Assembly (NCBI GenBank): GCA_965153355.1 | Contig: OZ231127.1 | Span: forward strand, 55,924,001-55,988,000 | Direction of reading: 5' to 3' | Origin: Flaccisagitta enflata | Taxonomy: Eukaryota; Chaetognatha; Sagittoidea; Aphragmophora | Length of the DNA stretch: 64,000 bases | Shown: positions 41,080 through 51,905 of the stretch, in pieces | Numbering within the stretch: the stretch's first letter is position 1 | How the letters are laid out: the number at the start of each line of letters is the position of its first letter | Notes under the pieces: model-generated | The model's database searches: none | Seen by the model: the letters and a program-made list of their open reading frames with translations, nothing else | Told to the model about the DNA's origin: nothing | Made by a program: the position numbers and the translations under genes

Positions 41080-42190
41080 TTTCGAAGGAAAATCAAGTGT
41101 TTCACTTTTTCAAGCGTTTTACTTTTTGCATCAATATCAGAATAATAATGAAGCTTAAATGGTCTCAGTGGACAAATTATCTTTAAAGACACTTGCTGTA
41201 TACCTTTTTAGTCGCGTGCTACGCGACTCTAGAAACCACTTTTCGGTCCGTCGGTCCGTCGGTCCGTCGGTTGGTTGGTTGGTCACAAAACTGTTTTAAA
41301 CGCGTTTCAGACAAAATAAAGACATTTTGAATGTTTTTGAATGTTTCTAAGGCATTTCTGAACCTCTTTAAGCCATTTTTGGTAAGTCAGTTTATCTGTT
41401 GGTCCATCTGTCTGTCCGTCACAGAGTCGTAAAAAGGGCGTCTAAGGCAATTTAAAGATATTTTAAATGTTTTTGAAAGTTTTATGTCCTTCATACACCT
41501 CTATAAGCCACTTTTGGTCCGTCTGCCCTCTGTTTGTCCGTCTGTCCGTCTGTCCGTCTATCCATCTGTCTGTCCATTGGTTTGTCACAAAGTTGTTTTT
41601 AAGGCTTTCTGTTGCTAGTTTAAAGGTCTTTTTAGCTGTTATAGTCTGTTCATCTGTCTGTCTGCCTGACTTTTTTGAAAGTGCCGACGCACGCGACTTA
41701 GGTCTAATGACCTTGTTATCATATTCTGACCTAAAAAGTCATTTCAACTATGCAATTTACATGAAAACTAATGGGAAAATGATGGTTTTTAGTGATTTTC
41801 TGCTTACACTTTTTTTCGCTCTCTGTGGTCTAAATTCTAAGAAAGCCAAACACAGGAAAATTTGGCATTTTAAAAACATAGTTCTCTCTGTAATCGATTT
41901 GGGAAGAGAACTATGTTCTTTGTTTTTCTGTTTTTTCATTTTTTATGCAAATTCAGAATTCAGACTTCTGTCAGTTACCAAAAAAAAAAAATAAGTAGAA
42001 ATCTTTAATAAATTTTCTCAAGTATTATTGGGTAAACTTGGTCCCTCTTGCAATATAAATGCAAATTTTTCTTTTAAATATCATGTATGAGCAATCTTAA
42101 ACACTTTTATTCACTTGTTTTTTTCATTTTTATTCATACATAATTTCCATTTTGACCATCTTCGAAACACAAATTTTGCCTTCGGAGGGA
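41080..42190 (+). mobile_element. Repeat homologous to the middle of F copy 1, split by an A2 element
   Basis: Sequence before 41205 (acaaattatctttaaagaca) and after 41718 (atcatattctgacctaaaaa) matches 13700-14270 as one continuous stretch, including gtaatcgatttgggaagaga. The A2 element at 41210-41717 interrupts it. The F copy therefore serves as the empty-site allele. Confidence 0.75.
41210..41717 (-). mobile_element. Family A2 element with triplicated core
   Basis: Hairpin AGTCGCGTGCTACGCGACT (41210-41228) after TTTTT. Three successive units follow, each with an 'aagccacttt-GTCC-cacaaagtt-ttttaaggc' theme. Box GCACGCGACT (41689-41698) and the end aggtctaatgaccttgtt close it. It interrupts a repeat that is uninterrupted at 13700-14270. 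Confidence 0.85.
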
Positions 42191-42970
42191 CGCTGTCTTA
42201 CCCATATTGCCTTATCGCGTCGCGCCTATTGTGTTCGTAATTGTCTTCATGCGTCTAAACAAGACGCGTGGAAATGTAATCGAGACAGCAATCATGGGTC
42301 AAAGCGGTGCGTGTACAATTGATCGGGGAAAATATTTAGATATCATATTTAAAAATATTTACTTTTTGTCATTTTCATACAAAGAGAATGGGCCGTGATA
42401 ATGCCAGTAATTGACAATGATTGAAAAAAGGCTCTTTTACGATATTTTCCTGTCCATTCTTGGCTATAGATCTTTTGTATATTTTCCCTTCTTTTCTTCT
42501 CATTCTTTTTAGCTCGATTTCATTTGCTTGTGCAGCGGAAATGGTGGGTCTCAATTCACGTGTCTGTCATTCTTGTCATTTCCTGTCATTTTCCCGTTCT
42601 GTTAATCAACGGTTTCCTCTCATCCACAGTCTAGATGAAATAGAATTCGACGCCCTCTCAAGACTCTCTTCATGACGCGTGAAATAACGAGCCCTTTCAT
42701 GAACCGAGCAGACAAAAATGTTGCCTGCTTTCTGAAAAAAAAATCATAGAAAAATGTCAGAGTTAATAAACTTTTTTAAGAGCCCAGTTGACGTATCTGC
42801 CCTTCAATCAAGAACGTAATCAAATTAACCATTAAAAATGTATTTCTGATTGTTAGAATGATATTAAGTCTTGCCTGGCAAGTCACAGTATCTCTGCGTC
42901 GACTTCAAAAAAGTATATCACGTGGAATATGCCCTGGGCCCAGCGGAATCGAATGTAACGACAAGATTAA
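42191..42970. other. Non-coding region
   Basis: No feature identified; short ORFs (42207, 42421) have no recognisable motif. Confidence 0.5.
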
Positions 42971-43206
42971 TAAGGCCGGATACACGGCTACCCCAGTCGC
43001 GTGCGGGTGGGCAGGGGCTGTGTTTGAGGTCACTCAATCATTTGGGCAGGTGCAGTGAGGCCAAAGACCGCAAAAAAAAAAAAACAATAAAAAGTAAAGT
43101 GTGACGGACGGACGGACGGACGGACGGACGGACGGACGGACGGACGGACGGACGGACGGACGGACCGACAAAGCGGGTTGTAGAGTCGTGTAGCACGCGA
43201 CTAAAG
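42971..43206 (+). mobile_element. Family A element with long (GGAC)n
   Basis: taaggccggatacacggcta, box AGTCGCGTGC (42995-43004), ggtgcagtgaggccaaagac, about 15 GGAC repeats (43103-43164), acaaagcgggttgtag, hairpin AGTCGTGTAGCACGCGACT (43184-43202). The 3' arm GCACGCGACT is exact; the 5' arm has one change. Confidence 0.85.
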
Positions 43207-43354
43207 ACATTTATTCAAAGTGGACGTATCATTGGCCTACTTGGCCTTGTCATTCAGCTTCCCGCATTCAGGAAAATACGCTGCATGACTTGATTTTCAC
43301 TCCGGTTGTGAGATATCAATATTTGTATTAAAATTAGTTATCATCCACGCGGTC

Positions 43355-43461
<107 letters not shown>

Positions 43462-43622
43462 TGTGTATCTTTGCTCCTGACATTAAGTAGTTATGTAGTT
43501 ATGATGTGTCAAACTGGGTATTTTGTTAATATCATATTTGTATGCCTCTGATAGCCTTATAGTCAATTTGCTATTACCACTCGGATAGTATATCTAGATT
43601 GCTACTACCGCTCTAATTCAGT

Positions 43623-43671
43623 TGGTGGCAGCGGTGGGATTCGAACCCACGCCTCCGAAGAGACTGGTGCC
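43623..43671 (-). pseudogene. 3' half of tRNA-Leu with encoded CCA
   Basis: Read on the minus strand, this carries the end of the anticodon stem, a variable arm (CTCTTCGGAG), a complete T arm with the GGTTCGAATCC box, and the acceptor strand ending GCTGCCA followed by CCA. It corresponds to the 3' half of a cytosolic tRNA-Leu (TAG/AAG type). The 5' half is missing and replaced by a short gap and a GA/TC array. Eukaryotic tRNA genes do not encode CCA, so this copy probably derives from a mature tRNA by reverse transcription. An extended retroelement primer-binding site is the alternative, but complementarity continues past the usual 18 nt. Confidence 0.8.
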
Positions 43672-43677
43672 TCATTG

Positions 43678-43709
<32 letters not shown>

Positions 43710-43765
43710 CGACCGCGTGGATGATAACTAATTTGATACATATATTGATATCTCAGTTGTGACAT

Positions 43766-44416
43766 TGTTCGATTTACTTCTCGCATGCACCAATATTTCT
43801 CTTTCGTCTCTGTAACTATCAGTGTTGGGTAACAGTTGTTATCCAAATTGTTTCCGTCAACATTTGTGGAAATTGACGCAAATATCCTTTGGCTTCAACT
43901 AAGGCTTATTGCCTGAAAATTCGAACTGATTTCAGAGATTCCGTGCTTATCAGGTGTGTATTTTGATTTGAAGTTCTTTGTTTACTGGCATGAGAAAGTC
44001 TTTGACTTTGACATTTGCTAAAAAAAGGCTTTTTAAATGTTTAAGGCGGGTTTCCCTCATACTGGGGTCCGAAATTTGGTCAAATTCTATTTATTGATAT
44101 ACTTGGGCCCTTTGCATAAATATCCAATAAAAGGAGGATTTCTCACAAGTTGGGGTGTAAAATCAAACAAGAAACCTTTTTTGGCAAAACCATAGGGTTA
44201 CTATGGGGATTTTTTCATTGCCATAGGAAATCCATAGTGTTGCCGACATGGTTTAATCTTCAAACTCAAACCTTTCCTTGTAGTATATCATCTTTTAAAA
44301 ATTTTACCCCTTTCCGTGACCAACCTTTGGTCCATCATGGTGGGGTGTAACTGTACATTTTACTCACTCATCGATTTTCTGATTTTTAAAAGCAGATTGG
44401 GCCGCCCAAAGCCACG
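43766..44416. other. Upstream region of the GPCR gene
   Basis: Unique-looking sequence containing the presumed 5' flank. No TATA box or initiator could be assigned with confidence; ttggggtgtaa recurs at 44150 and (as ggtggggtgtaa) at 44340. Confidence 0.45.
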
Positions 44417-45409
44417 ATGGTTTCATCAACCGATATGCGAAATAGTACCTCCCTCGGCAACGACATTTGGAGCACCGCCATGGAAGAGCTGTGCATTTAC
44501 CATGGTTCCAACTGCACCCAATTGCAAGTTAGCGCTAAATTCTTTGTAGATCCAGTTTTAGTGTCAATCACCTTCGCCGGTCTCATTTTCAACCTTCTCG
44601 TCATTCTCGTCATACGCGAGTCGATGCAAATGAATGAACGGCGAACTCAAGCGCAGATTCATCTCACAACGCTGGCCCTCTCCGATATTGCAGTCCTGAT
44701 GGGAGTCATTTCAATGCAAATTTTGAGTTGGAGTTGTGAGTTTTGCTCGCCATGTTGTGTAAATTACTGCTTTCCTCTATGGAATAGTGGGTCTTTGATT
44801 TTGGCGCTCCTTTTGATCGTTAACAGATCAATCACTATTTACATATCCTTCATACGAGCTTGGTCTCTAAAGAATGTTTCAAATGCGCTACGTAGTCAAA
44901 ACAAACCGCATCGTAGAGTTGTGATAGAACTCGGAGTGTTTACCGCTATCATTACTGTTACAAATTGCCTTTTGCTGGTAATAGTCGTATTCCTTCTTCC
45001 TGGCCTATTTGAAATTCCTCAGTATATCCTTTCTGCGGCGTATGCAGTCCTTTATTGCACCGTGATTATTGCAGTCGAAGTAGCCCTGGCGGTTTTTGTT
45101 CTCTGTAAATTACGAATACGCCGGCAATCAGTCGATCATAGGCGGTCCGCAGACGACGATTTTGAGAGATTAGTCGCGCTCGTAGCTTTGGTTTTCTGTT
45201 GTTGCCTCTCAATGAATCTAGTGGATTTCATCTTTCGTTTACATGCCAAAAATGAATGGGATGCATACGCAAGTCGCTGGAATTATTGGTCTAATTTTGC
45301 CGTGGCCATAAATTCAAGCGTGAACCTGATTATTTACCTTGTAGCTTCACACAATTTCCGCGTCGCTTTTTATAGATTAGCAACAACTGTGAAGGATTTC
45401 TTGTTTTAA
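44417..45409 (+). CDS. Intronless rhodopsin-like GPCR (class A-like, orphan)
   Basis: This complete 330-residue ORF reads as a seven-transmembrane receptor in the plasma membrane; its ligand cannot be inferred. Hydrophobic spans sit near residues 45-67, 80-103, 120-143, 168-195, 205-232, 251-274 and 290-309. TM2 has LALSD (86-90), the usual class A aspartate motif. TM7 reads NSSVNLIIY (299-307), an NPxxY-like motif with Leu for Pro. The DRY box after TM3 is replaced by NRS (136-138). The N-terminus has N-glycosylation sequons (NST at 9-11, NCT at 32-34), and cysteines cluster in the TM2-TM3 loop. The ATG sits in a favourable context (ccacgATGG). AATAAA occurs only far downstream (46042 and 46071). 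There is no intron inside the ORF, and its base composition is balanced, unlike the flanking repeats. Divergent, lineage-expanded class A receptors of this sort are common in invertebrates. Class A membership is confident; subfamily and function are unknown. Confidence 0.88.
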   Translation: MVSSTDMRNSTSLGNDIWSTAMEELCIYHGSNCTQLQVSAKFFVDPVLVSITFAGLIFNLLVILVIRESMQMNERRTQAQIHLTTLALSDIAVLMGVISMQILSWSCEFCSPCCVNYCFPLWNSGSLILALLLIVNRSITIYISFIRAWSLKNVSNALRSQNKPHRRVVIELGVFTAIITVTNCLLLVIVVFLLPGLFEIPQYILSAAYAVLYCTVIIAVEVALAVFVLCKLRIRRQSVDHRRSADDDFERLVALVALVFCCCLSMNLVDFIFRLHAKNEWDAYASRWNYWSNFAVAINSSVNLIIYLVASHNFRVAFYRLATTVKDFLF

Positions 45410-47584
45410 AGGGGAGAATTGGATGTTGGACAAGGGACGTGTGGACATTCCATGACGTCCTGAAATAGATTGCAGCTAAAGAAAGGAAGAAATCATTTCT
45501 TCATAGGACGTCCTTGATTCACTATTTGCACTACCATCAGAATCTACTTTGCTTGTAAATTTACAGATTGTCCAGACTTGACTCAATCATTTCGCAATAT
45601 CTTTTTCCTTGAATTATAGTATTCAGTCATTTCCTTAACAAACATTTCCATTTCTTTCTTCAAAAAAAGGGTCAAAGCGCTAGATCTATCAAGTTATTCA
45701 TGCAACATGGCAAGTTAGTAATTTTTCTCAGTTTTGACAGCTCCTTTCACAAATAATCCCATCATGTAAGATACTTAAGCTTTTCCTAGTTTGAGGTTTA
45801 CACCACCTGAGGAAGGCGTTGATTATAATTCCCCTCAATTTTTAAACTCAATTTTTTAACTCTTTTTTATCTGATTTTTTAACATATTTCCTGATATGAT
45901 ATACAAAATGATATTTAATATAAGTGTTTCTATTCTGACCTTGTGTCGAAGATTCACTTCATTTTTTTACTTGATATTTCAATTTATGTGTTTCTAATTT
46001 GACCTTGTGTCGCAGATTCACTATTTTTTTAAAAAAATTTAAATAAATCTAAAATAATTTTTAAAAAACAAATAAAAAAAGAAAATATTTTTCCTATAAT
46101 AATGGATTTTGAAATTGGTCGGGGGAAAGCCATGATTTTTTTCTATCCCATGGTGAACTCTTGAGCATTTTCTTTATCTCTTCAAACCATACAGTGAAGG
46201 GCACTTTTGAAGTGCGACCCACCTGTACCTTGGGTCTTGGAGGTGCATATATATGTATGCGGATACTTTGTGGATATTTTGATATTTTGATACTTTGTAT
46301 GCTTATATATATATATGTATGGGTCAAAATCCTTAAAAGTACAGGACTCCAACTGATGACCAGAAGCTGAGTGGTTTGTTAGAATATAATTTTTTTTTCT
46401 TTTTTTTTTGGACATGTACTAAAAATGTTACCCCTCATGGTGAGCTATCATCCCATGATATATCTTTTCTAAAGATGAAGGCCTTTTTCCCTTTAATCAC
46501 TAAAAATTATAACCTTAACCAATTGTAGTTCAAATTCACCTATATCCCACCCCCCTAATAGAATTAAGGGACTCAATTGGGGAGAATACAGACACCCTAG
46601 TTCCCTTTTTTTCAATTAGGTAAATTTTAACCAAATTTGGGCTGAGTTGGTGGTCCCGATCAATGCCAGAAGACAGCTCTAACATACCCTTCCCCTAAAA
46701 TATTTATTATTTCTCAAAAATATTAAAACATGTTTTTTAAGATAGGAAATCATGATGCATTTAGTAAAAAGTATATGCCTAAGGAATTTTGATAGTGTTT
46801 CAAAAGACCATAGTTTAGGTATGTATGTGTATGTAATGGAAGCTTACACAATATAAATGTCCATATTATTTCCAGATTTTTTTCAATTTCTGTTTCCTTT
46901 TGATTAATTGTATGAGTTTTATGTAGGATGAATTGTTGCACATGTCATATACTTTCGATTCTTATCATGCAAAAAAGTTAACTAAATGACAGGGGTAAAC
47001 AAATAAGGGGCCGTTGGTTGTAACCAAACATTCTTCCAATGACTAATGTTTGCTTATCTAAGCTCAGATTGTGTTTTCTTGCGCGCTTTTCTTTTCATCC
47101 AAATCACGACATGGCTCCCATTCCTTTGTTCCTTTCATCCATCCATACAATCTAGACATGTTCTCGAACGTTATTATAATCATTTACCACTTATATACAA
47201 CACGATATGGGGCCATCTCAAGTGAACTAAGAAATGAAAAATAAATCCTCAACAGATAGTCGATCGCTGACAAAACAACCATCTTCAGCTGTCTAAGGTT
47301 TTAATCTCAATTTCAAACTCTGATTTTGGGGTAGATTAAAGTTTTTTGTAAGTTAAAGCTCCATTCCGATGAATTTTTCTACTATTGTCTGAAAATGCTG
47401 CATTCGCACTTGCATTTGCGCAAATGCAATAAACAAGTAGCTATGCACAAGCTGACACACGTTTGTACTTCCATAGGAGGAGTCGCACTTCAGTGACTAG
47501 ACCCATTTATAGAATCAACAATGCACACGCAGCGATAATCCTCCTGACCATGTTTGAGGCTTACTCAAAGGAGACCCCAAGGAA
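45410..47584. other. Downstream region of the GPCR gene
   Basis: AT-rich. A near-exact tandem duplication (tttctaatttgaccttgtgt theme) spans 45925-46023. AATAAA hexamers occur at 46042 and 46071. A TATATA patch lies at 46245-46320. No second gene seen. Confidence 0.5.
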
Positions 47585-47805
47585 AACAAGGTCGTATACA
47601 CGGCTACCGAAGTCGCGTGCGGGTGGGCAGGGGCAGTGATAAAAAAGGCTATTTGAGCAATTGGGCAGGAGCAATGATGCAAAAACCACCCGTAGATGGC
47701 AAAAAAAGGTAGCGCGGACCGACCGAACAATCAACCGACCAACCGACAGACCGACCAACCAACAGACATAGCGGGTCATAGAGTCGCGTAGCACGCGACT
47801 AAAAA
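47585..47805 (+). mobile_element. Family A element
   Basis: aacaaggtcgtatacacggc, box AGTCGCGTGC (47611-47620), gggtgggcaggggcag, a GACC/AACC core, catagcgggtcatag, and hairpin AGTCGCGTAGCACGCGACT (47782-47800) followed by AAAAA. It is one of the best-preserved copies. Confidence 0.88.
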
Positions 47806-48081
47806 TGAGTGTCGCTCAAGGAATAATTCCATTAGCATTTGCATTAGCATTAGCATTCACCCCCCTCTGGATAGCCCCCCAAAGAAAACCCAAAAAAAAC
47901 ATTCTGGGGACCCCAAGAACTATCATCTAGGATGTCTTGGCTACTCAAAACAACATCAGACTAAATCATTTGAGGGCAAAATTTGGGAAAAAGTCACTTT
48001 GTATGCAAAAATCAAGCATTTTTTGTCATATTTGACACTTTCACGGTTCATACAGCTTCCAAAACTCTAGAAAATATCTAA

Positions 48082-48591
48082 CTAGTCATCCAAGGATCGC
48101 ACATGGTCAGCGGTACCCGATGCCCTGCTTGATCCTGAAGTAGTGGAGTGAGAGCAGGCAGCCTCAAAGGGCCGTGTCCTGTAGACATAGGTGAATTCCT
48201 AGAACGTCTGAGGCGGATTTGAAGTCGGGATGGCAGAATTAATTGAATTTGAGGCTTGAAGGCTGGCATTTGAGGTTGGGGGCAGGCTTGAGGCCTGAGG
48301 ATGATTCTGAGGCCTGGAGGGCGGATTTGAGGTCTGGAGGGCTGATTTGGGGTTTTGAGGGCCAATATGAGGTCTGAAGAGCTGATATGAGCTCTCAAGG
48401 GCTAAATTAAGGTCTGAAAGGGCTAATTTGAGGGCTCAGAGGGCCAAAATCAGGCCTGAGACTGCAGACTTGAGGCTTCGATGGCCAAGGGGGGGGACGG
48501 ATGGAAGGACGGATGGAAGGACGGAAGGACGGACGTCTCGAAATTCCCCCCTGTGTCCTACAGGACATCGGCCCTTTGGGGCCGCTGCCCA
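48082..48591 (+). mobile_element. Family E2 element inserted in the foldback left arm
   Basis: actagtcatccaaggatcgc, ggtcagcggtacccgatgcc, ~20-bp units (gaggtctggagggctgattt), GGACGGAT repeats, then ctacaggacatcggcccttt and ggggccgctgccc. The intact right arm reads aaatatctaaaaagtgtaag (reverse complement of 49892-49911), so the insertion joint adds no target duplication beyond 0-2 ambiguous A residues. Confidence 0.85.
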
Positions 48592-49174
48592 AAAAGTGTA
48601 AGAATAGCTAATGTGTAACTGGTTTTACCTTTTCAAGCTAGTTTGGATGGATATTTCAAAGATTAGAGCAAAAAAATCACTTTAAACAAAAAAATTGAGC
48701 TTTTTTCAGCAATCTTTTGCCTGAAATCATTCAAGCTACATCAATAAGCCTGTAAACTATAAAAAGTGTGTGGGAACAGTTGAAATACATATGGTTTTAC
48801 CATTTTAAGTTAGTTTGAAGAAAAAAAAATCTTTCATTGATTCATATATTTCATATTATTTGATAAAATATAAAAGTTTTTTATTTTTGTTTTGACTATT
48901 TGTAAGCTTATTAGTTTTTAGTGTTAGATATCTTTTTTGGGCATACAAAAGCACATTACCCACCAAATAGCTGGAACAGCAAAAGAAGCCAGAAATATGT
49001 TGTGTCTTTTCTTTTGGGGCCATAGAGAGGGAGGTGTAAAGTTGGATGACCAACGGAAGTGATCTAGTGTTCAGGCAACTGAACGTCTGCTTCATTGAAA
49101 GATGTGACAGCAAACAAGTGTGAATATCCTACTAGTTCCTAAGGAACCAAAAGAGAATGAGCCTTGGTGTTTTC

Positions 49175-49374
49175 AGTCGAGCGCACGCAACTATAACCGC
49201 TATGTCTGTCAGTTAGTTGGTCCATTGGTCTGTTGGTTGCCCTTAGCTTATTTCAGCGTTTATGCGCAGGTTTAACATTACTGCTTCTGCCAAAGGGGGG
49301 GGCTTGTTTAGCCTTTTCATCTCTTCCCCTGCCCACCTGCACCTGACCTGGGTAGCCGTGTATCCGGCCTTGTT
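49175..49374 (-). mobile_element. Family A element, diverged
   Basis: agtcgagcgcacgcaact, a GTTGGTCCATTGGTC core, cctgcccacctgcacctg, and ggtagccgtgtatccggcct. The box and stem have substitutions. Confidence 0.7.
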
Positions 49375-50151
49375 AACAATGGTTCCTCTGATACAGACAT
49401 GAAAGGCGCTCGATGCTATTCATCCAAAAATAACATTAGTGCAGCTAGATCAGTTAAACATTTAAACAGCCATATGACAAATCATCGTGAGAGAGAAATC
49501 AGATCAGCTGAGCATAGAAGATGACAATACCTTACTGTATGTAATATATTTATATTTTACTTGCATGAAATAGTTTTGAAGTATTGATAACATTTCAGCT
49601 TGAAAATACTAAAAAAAACTTAAATTTACTGTTTTTAAGTCATTTTTTTAGCTTTTGAGAGTTAAATATTTCTTCAAACTAACTTAAAATGGTAAAACCA
49701 TATGTGTTTCAACTGTTCCCACACACTTTTTATACTTTACAGGCTTATTGATGTAGCTTCAATAGTTTCAAGCAAAAGAATGCTGAAAAAGGCTCAATTT
49801 TCTGGTTTAAAGTGATTTTTTTTGCTCTAATCTTTGAAATATCCATCAAAATTAGCTTGAAAAGGTAAAACCAGTTACACATTAGCTATTCTTACACTTT
49901 TTAGATATTTTCTAGAGTTTTGGAAGCTGTATGAACCGTGAAAGTGCCAAATATGGCAAAAAATGCTTGATTTTTGCATAAAAAGTGACTTTTTCCCAAA
50001 TTTTGCCTTCAAATGATTTAGTCTGATGTTGTTTTGTGTAGCCAAGACATCCTAGATGATAGTTCTTGGGGTCCCCAGAATGGTTCTTTTGGTTTTTCTT
50101 TGGGGGGCTATCCAGAGCTAGAGGGGGGTGCATTAGCATTTGCATACCACG

Positions 50152-50566
50152 CGTATCAAAAAAAAGACGCACCTGGTCATTTATTGATAGAACAGACCAA
50201 AAAAATTATTCAGATATTTTTTCATTGACTGTGTTTTGAAGATTTTTGAAATTTCTTTCAATCTAGACCAGTCCCAGGACTGCATCTCAAACCGTTAAAA
50301 AGTTACAGCCAGTCCAAGACAACTTCTATTTTGAGCACAAGACAAAACACAAAATCATTAAAATAATCGTTTATTGTTTTTTTTTTTCTTACCAAATTAC
50401 TTAAGAAAAACTTTCAACCATTTTTCAGTGGAAGGAATTTTAAAGATTTTCGAATTTTCTTTCATTCTAGACCAATCCCAAGTCTGTATCTCAAACGGTT
50501 TAAAAGTTATAGCTAACCAAAGTAAAACACTGATTATCTTGAATTCTTTTTCTCTTATGGAATTGT
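50152..50566 (+). repeat. Dispersed AT-rich repeat I, copy 2
   Basis: ccacgcgtatcaaaaaaaag, gacgcacctggtcatttatt, attctagaccaatcccaagt and cttatggaattgtaac. Internally it repeats a ~200-bp unit twice (50230 and 50430). Confidence 0.65.
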
Positions 50567-51257
50567 AACAAGGTCATTAGACCTAAGTCGCGTGCGTCGG
50601 CACATTCAAAAAAGTCAGGCAGACAGACAGATGAACAGACTATAACTTTAACAAGGCCGGATACACGGCCATACCGTTGCGGACGGGTGGGCAGGGGCGG
50701 AAATGCGCGTTTTCACACTTTTCGACTCGTGTTCACGGACGGACGGACCGACGGACGGACCAACGGACAGACCGACGGACGGACGGACAAAGGCTCTTAT
50801 AGAGTTGCGTGTCCGCAACTAAAAAGAACTTTAAACCAGCAACAAAAGCCTTAAAAGCAATTTTGTAACAAACCAATGGACAGACTGACAAATGGATGGA
50901 CAGATGGATGGACAGACAGAAGGAAGGATGGACAGACAGATGGACCAAAAAGTGGCTTATGGAAGTGTATGAATGACATAAAACATTCAAAAACACTCAA
51001 CATGTCTTTCAATTGTGTGAAACACCCTTTAAACAACTTTGTGACGGAAAGACAGATGGACCGACATACCAACTGACCAACCAAAAAGTTACTTATAAAT
51101 GCCCTAGAAACATTCAAAAACATTTAAAATGTCTTTATTTTGTGTAAAACGCCTTTTAAACAATTTTGTGACGGACGGACGGACCGACCGACCTACCGAC
51201 GGACCGACGGACCGACCAAAAAGTGGCTTATAGAGTCGCGTAGCACGCGACTAAAAA
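50567..51257 (+). mobile_element. Family A2 element with a nested B element
   Basis: aacaaggtcattagacctaa, box AGTCGCGTGC (50586-50595), then GACA repeats to 50649. After the nested B, three GGAC-type units with aaagtggctta follow. The hairpin AGTCGCGTAGCACGCGACT (51234-51252) and AAAAA end it. It is the reverse-orientation sibling of 41210-41717. Confidence 0.85.
50650..50825 (+). mobile_element. Family B element nested in A2
   Basis: aacaaggccggatacacggc, box GTTGCGGAC (50676-50684), gggtgggcaggggcgg, a GGAC core, gctcttatag, hairpin AGTTGCGTGTCCGCAACT (50803-50820), AAAAA. GTCCGCAAC (50811-50819) is the exact complement of the box. The host A2 joint aligns with the A2 copy at 41630-41650 without duplicated bases. 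Confidence 0.88.
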
Positions 51258-51417
51258 TTTTTATGCAGTTTGTCAACATGAAAGTTCCTCAAAGCGCGCG
51301 AGGAAAGGATTAAATTAACGACGCCGACGCCTCGAAACACGAAAAAAGGGCGCCGCCAAAATCCAACGACTCCTGAAGAAGGACGAGAAGAAGAGGAAGT
51401 AGAAGAACAAGAACAAG

Positions 51418-51559
51418 CAACTAGATGCGTCATCTGCGTGTATAAGGAGAGGCGTAACGGACGGACGGACGGACGGAGGGACGGACGGACGGAGGGACGG
51501 ACAGACGGACGGACGGACGGACAGACCCTCTTATAGAGATGCGATGACGCATCTAAAAA
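51418..51559 (+). mobile_element. Family C element
   Basis: The box AGATGCGTCA (51423-51432), ggcgtaac, (GGAC)n with GGAGG interruptions, ccctcttatag, hairpin AGATGCGATGACGCATCT (51537-51554), AAAAA. It is nearly identical to the copy at 19815. Confidence 0.85.
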
Positions 51560-51589
51560 GAGGTAGTAGAAGAAAAGGAACAAGTAGGA

Positions 51590-51905
51590 GATAAAGAAGA
51601 CGAAGAAGAAGAAGCAGAAGATAAAGAAGAAGATAAAAGAAGAAGAAGAAGAAGAAGAAGAGAGAAGAGAGAAGAAGAAGATGAAGAAGAGAAGAGAGGA
51701 AGGAGAGAAGACGAAGTAGAAGAAAAAGTTGAAGTAGAAGAGAAAGAGAAGAAGAAAAGAAGAAGAAGAAGAAGAAGAAGAAGAAAAAAAGAAAAAGAAA
51801 AGAAAAGAAAAAGAAAAGAGAAAAAGAAGAAGAAGAAGAAGACGAAGAAGAAGAAGAAGAAGAAGAAGAAGAAGAAGAAAAAGAAGTTGTAGAAGAAAAA
51901 GATGA
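51590..51905. repeat. (GAA)n purine array
   Basis: GAA trimers with GAGAAG, AAAAG and GTAGAA variants. Ser/Leu/Phe-rich minus-strand ORFs are artefacts. Confidence 0.95.

Larger units (their letters stand above)
47857..50130. mobile_element. Large foldback element, ~2.3 kb with insertions
   Basis: The left arm (47857-48081 and 48592-48850) is matched in reverse complement by the right arm (49640-50130): cacccccctctggatagccc against ggggggctatccagag, and ccttttcaagctagtttg against its mirror. The left arm is split by an E element, while the right arm keeps the uninterrupted sequence. A family A copy sits near the loop. The outer ends run into gcattagcatttgcat motifs, and no clear duplication was found. 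Confidence 0.8.

Noticed and set aside
43623-43671. Functional tRNA-Leu gene
   Set aside because: D arm and anticodon arm are missing and CCA is encoded, so it cannot be a working eukaryotic tRNA gene.
50586-51252. Family A/A2 ends as classical Helitron ends (CTRR after hairpin)
   Set aside because: CTAA does follow the stem, but it overlaps the hairpin arm rather than lying several bases beyond it, and the 5' end is not TC; Helentron-like architecture fits better.
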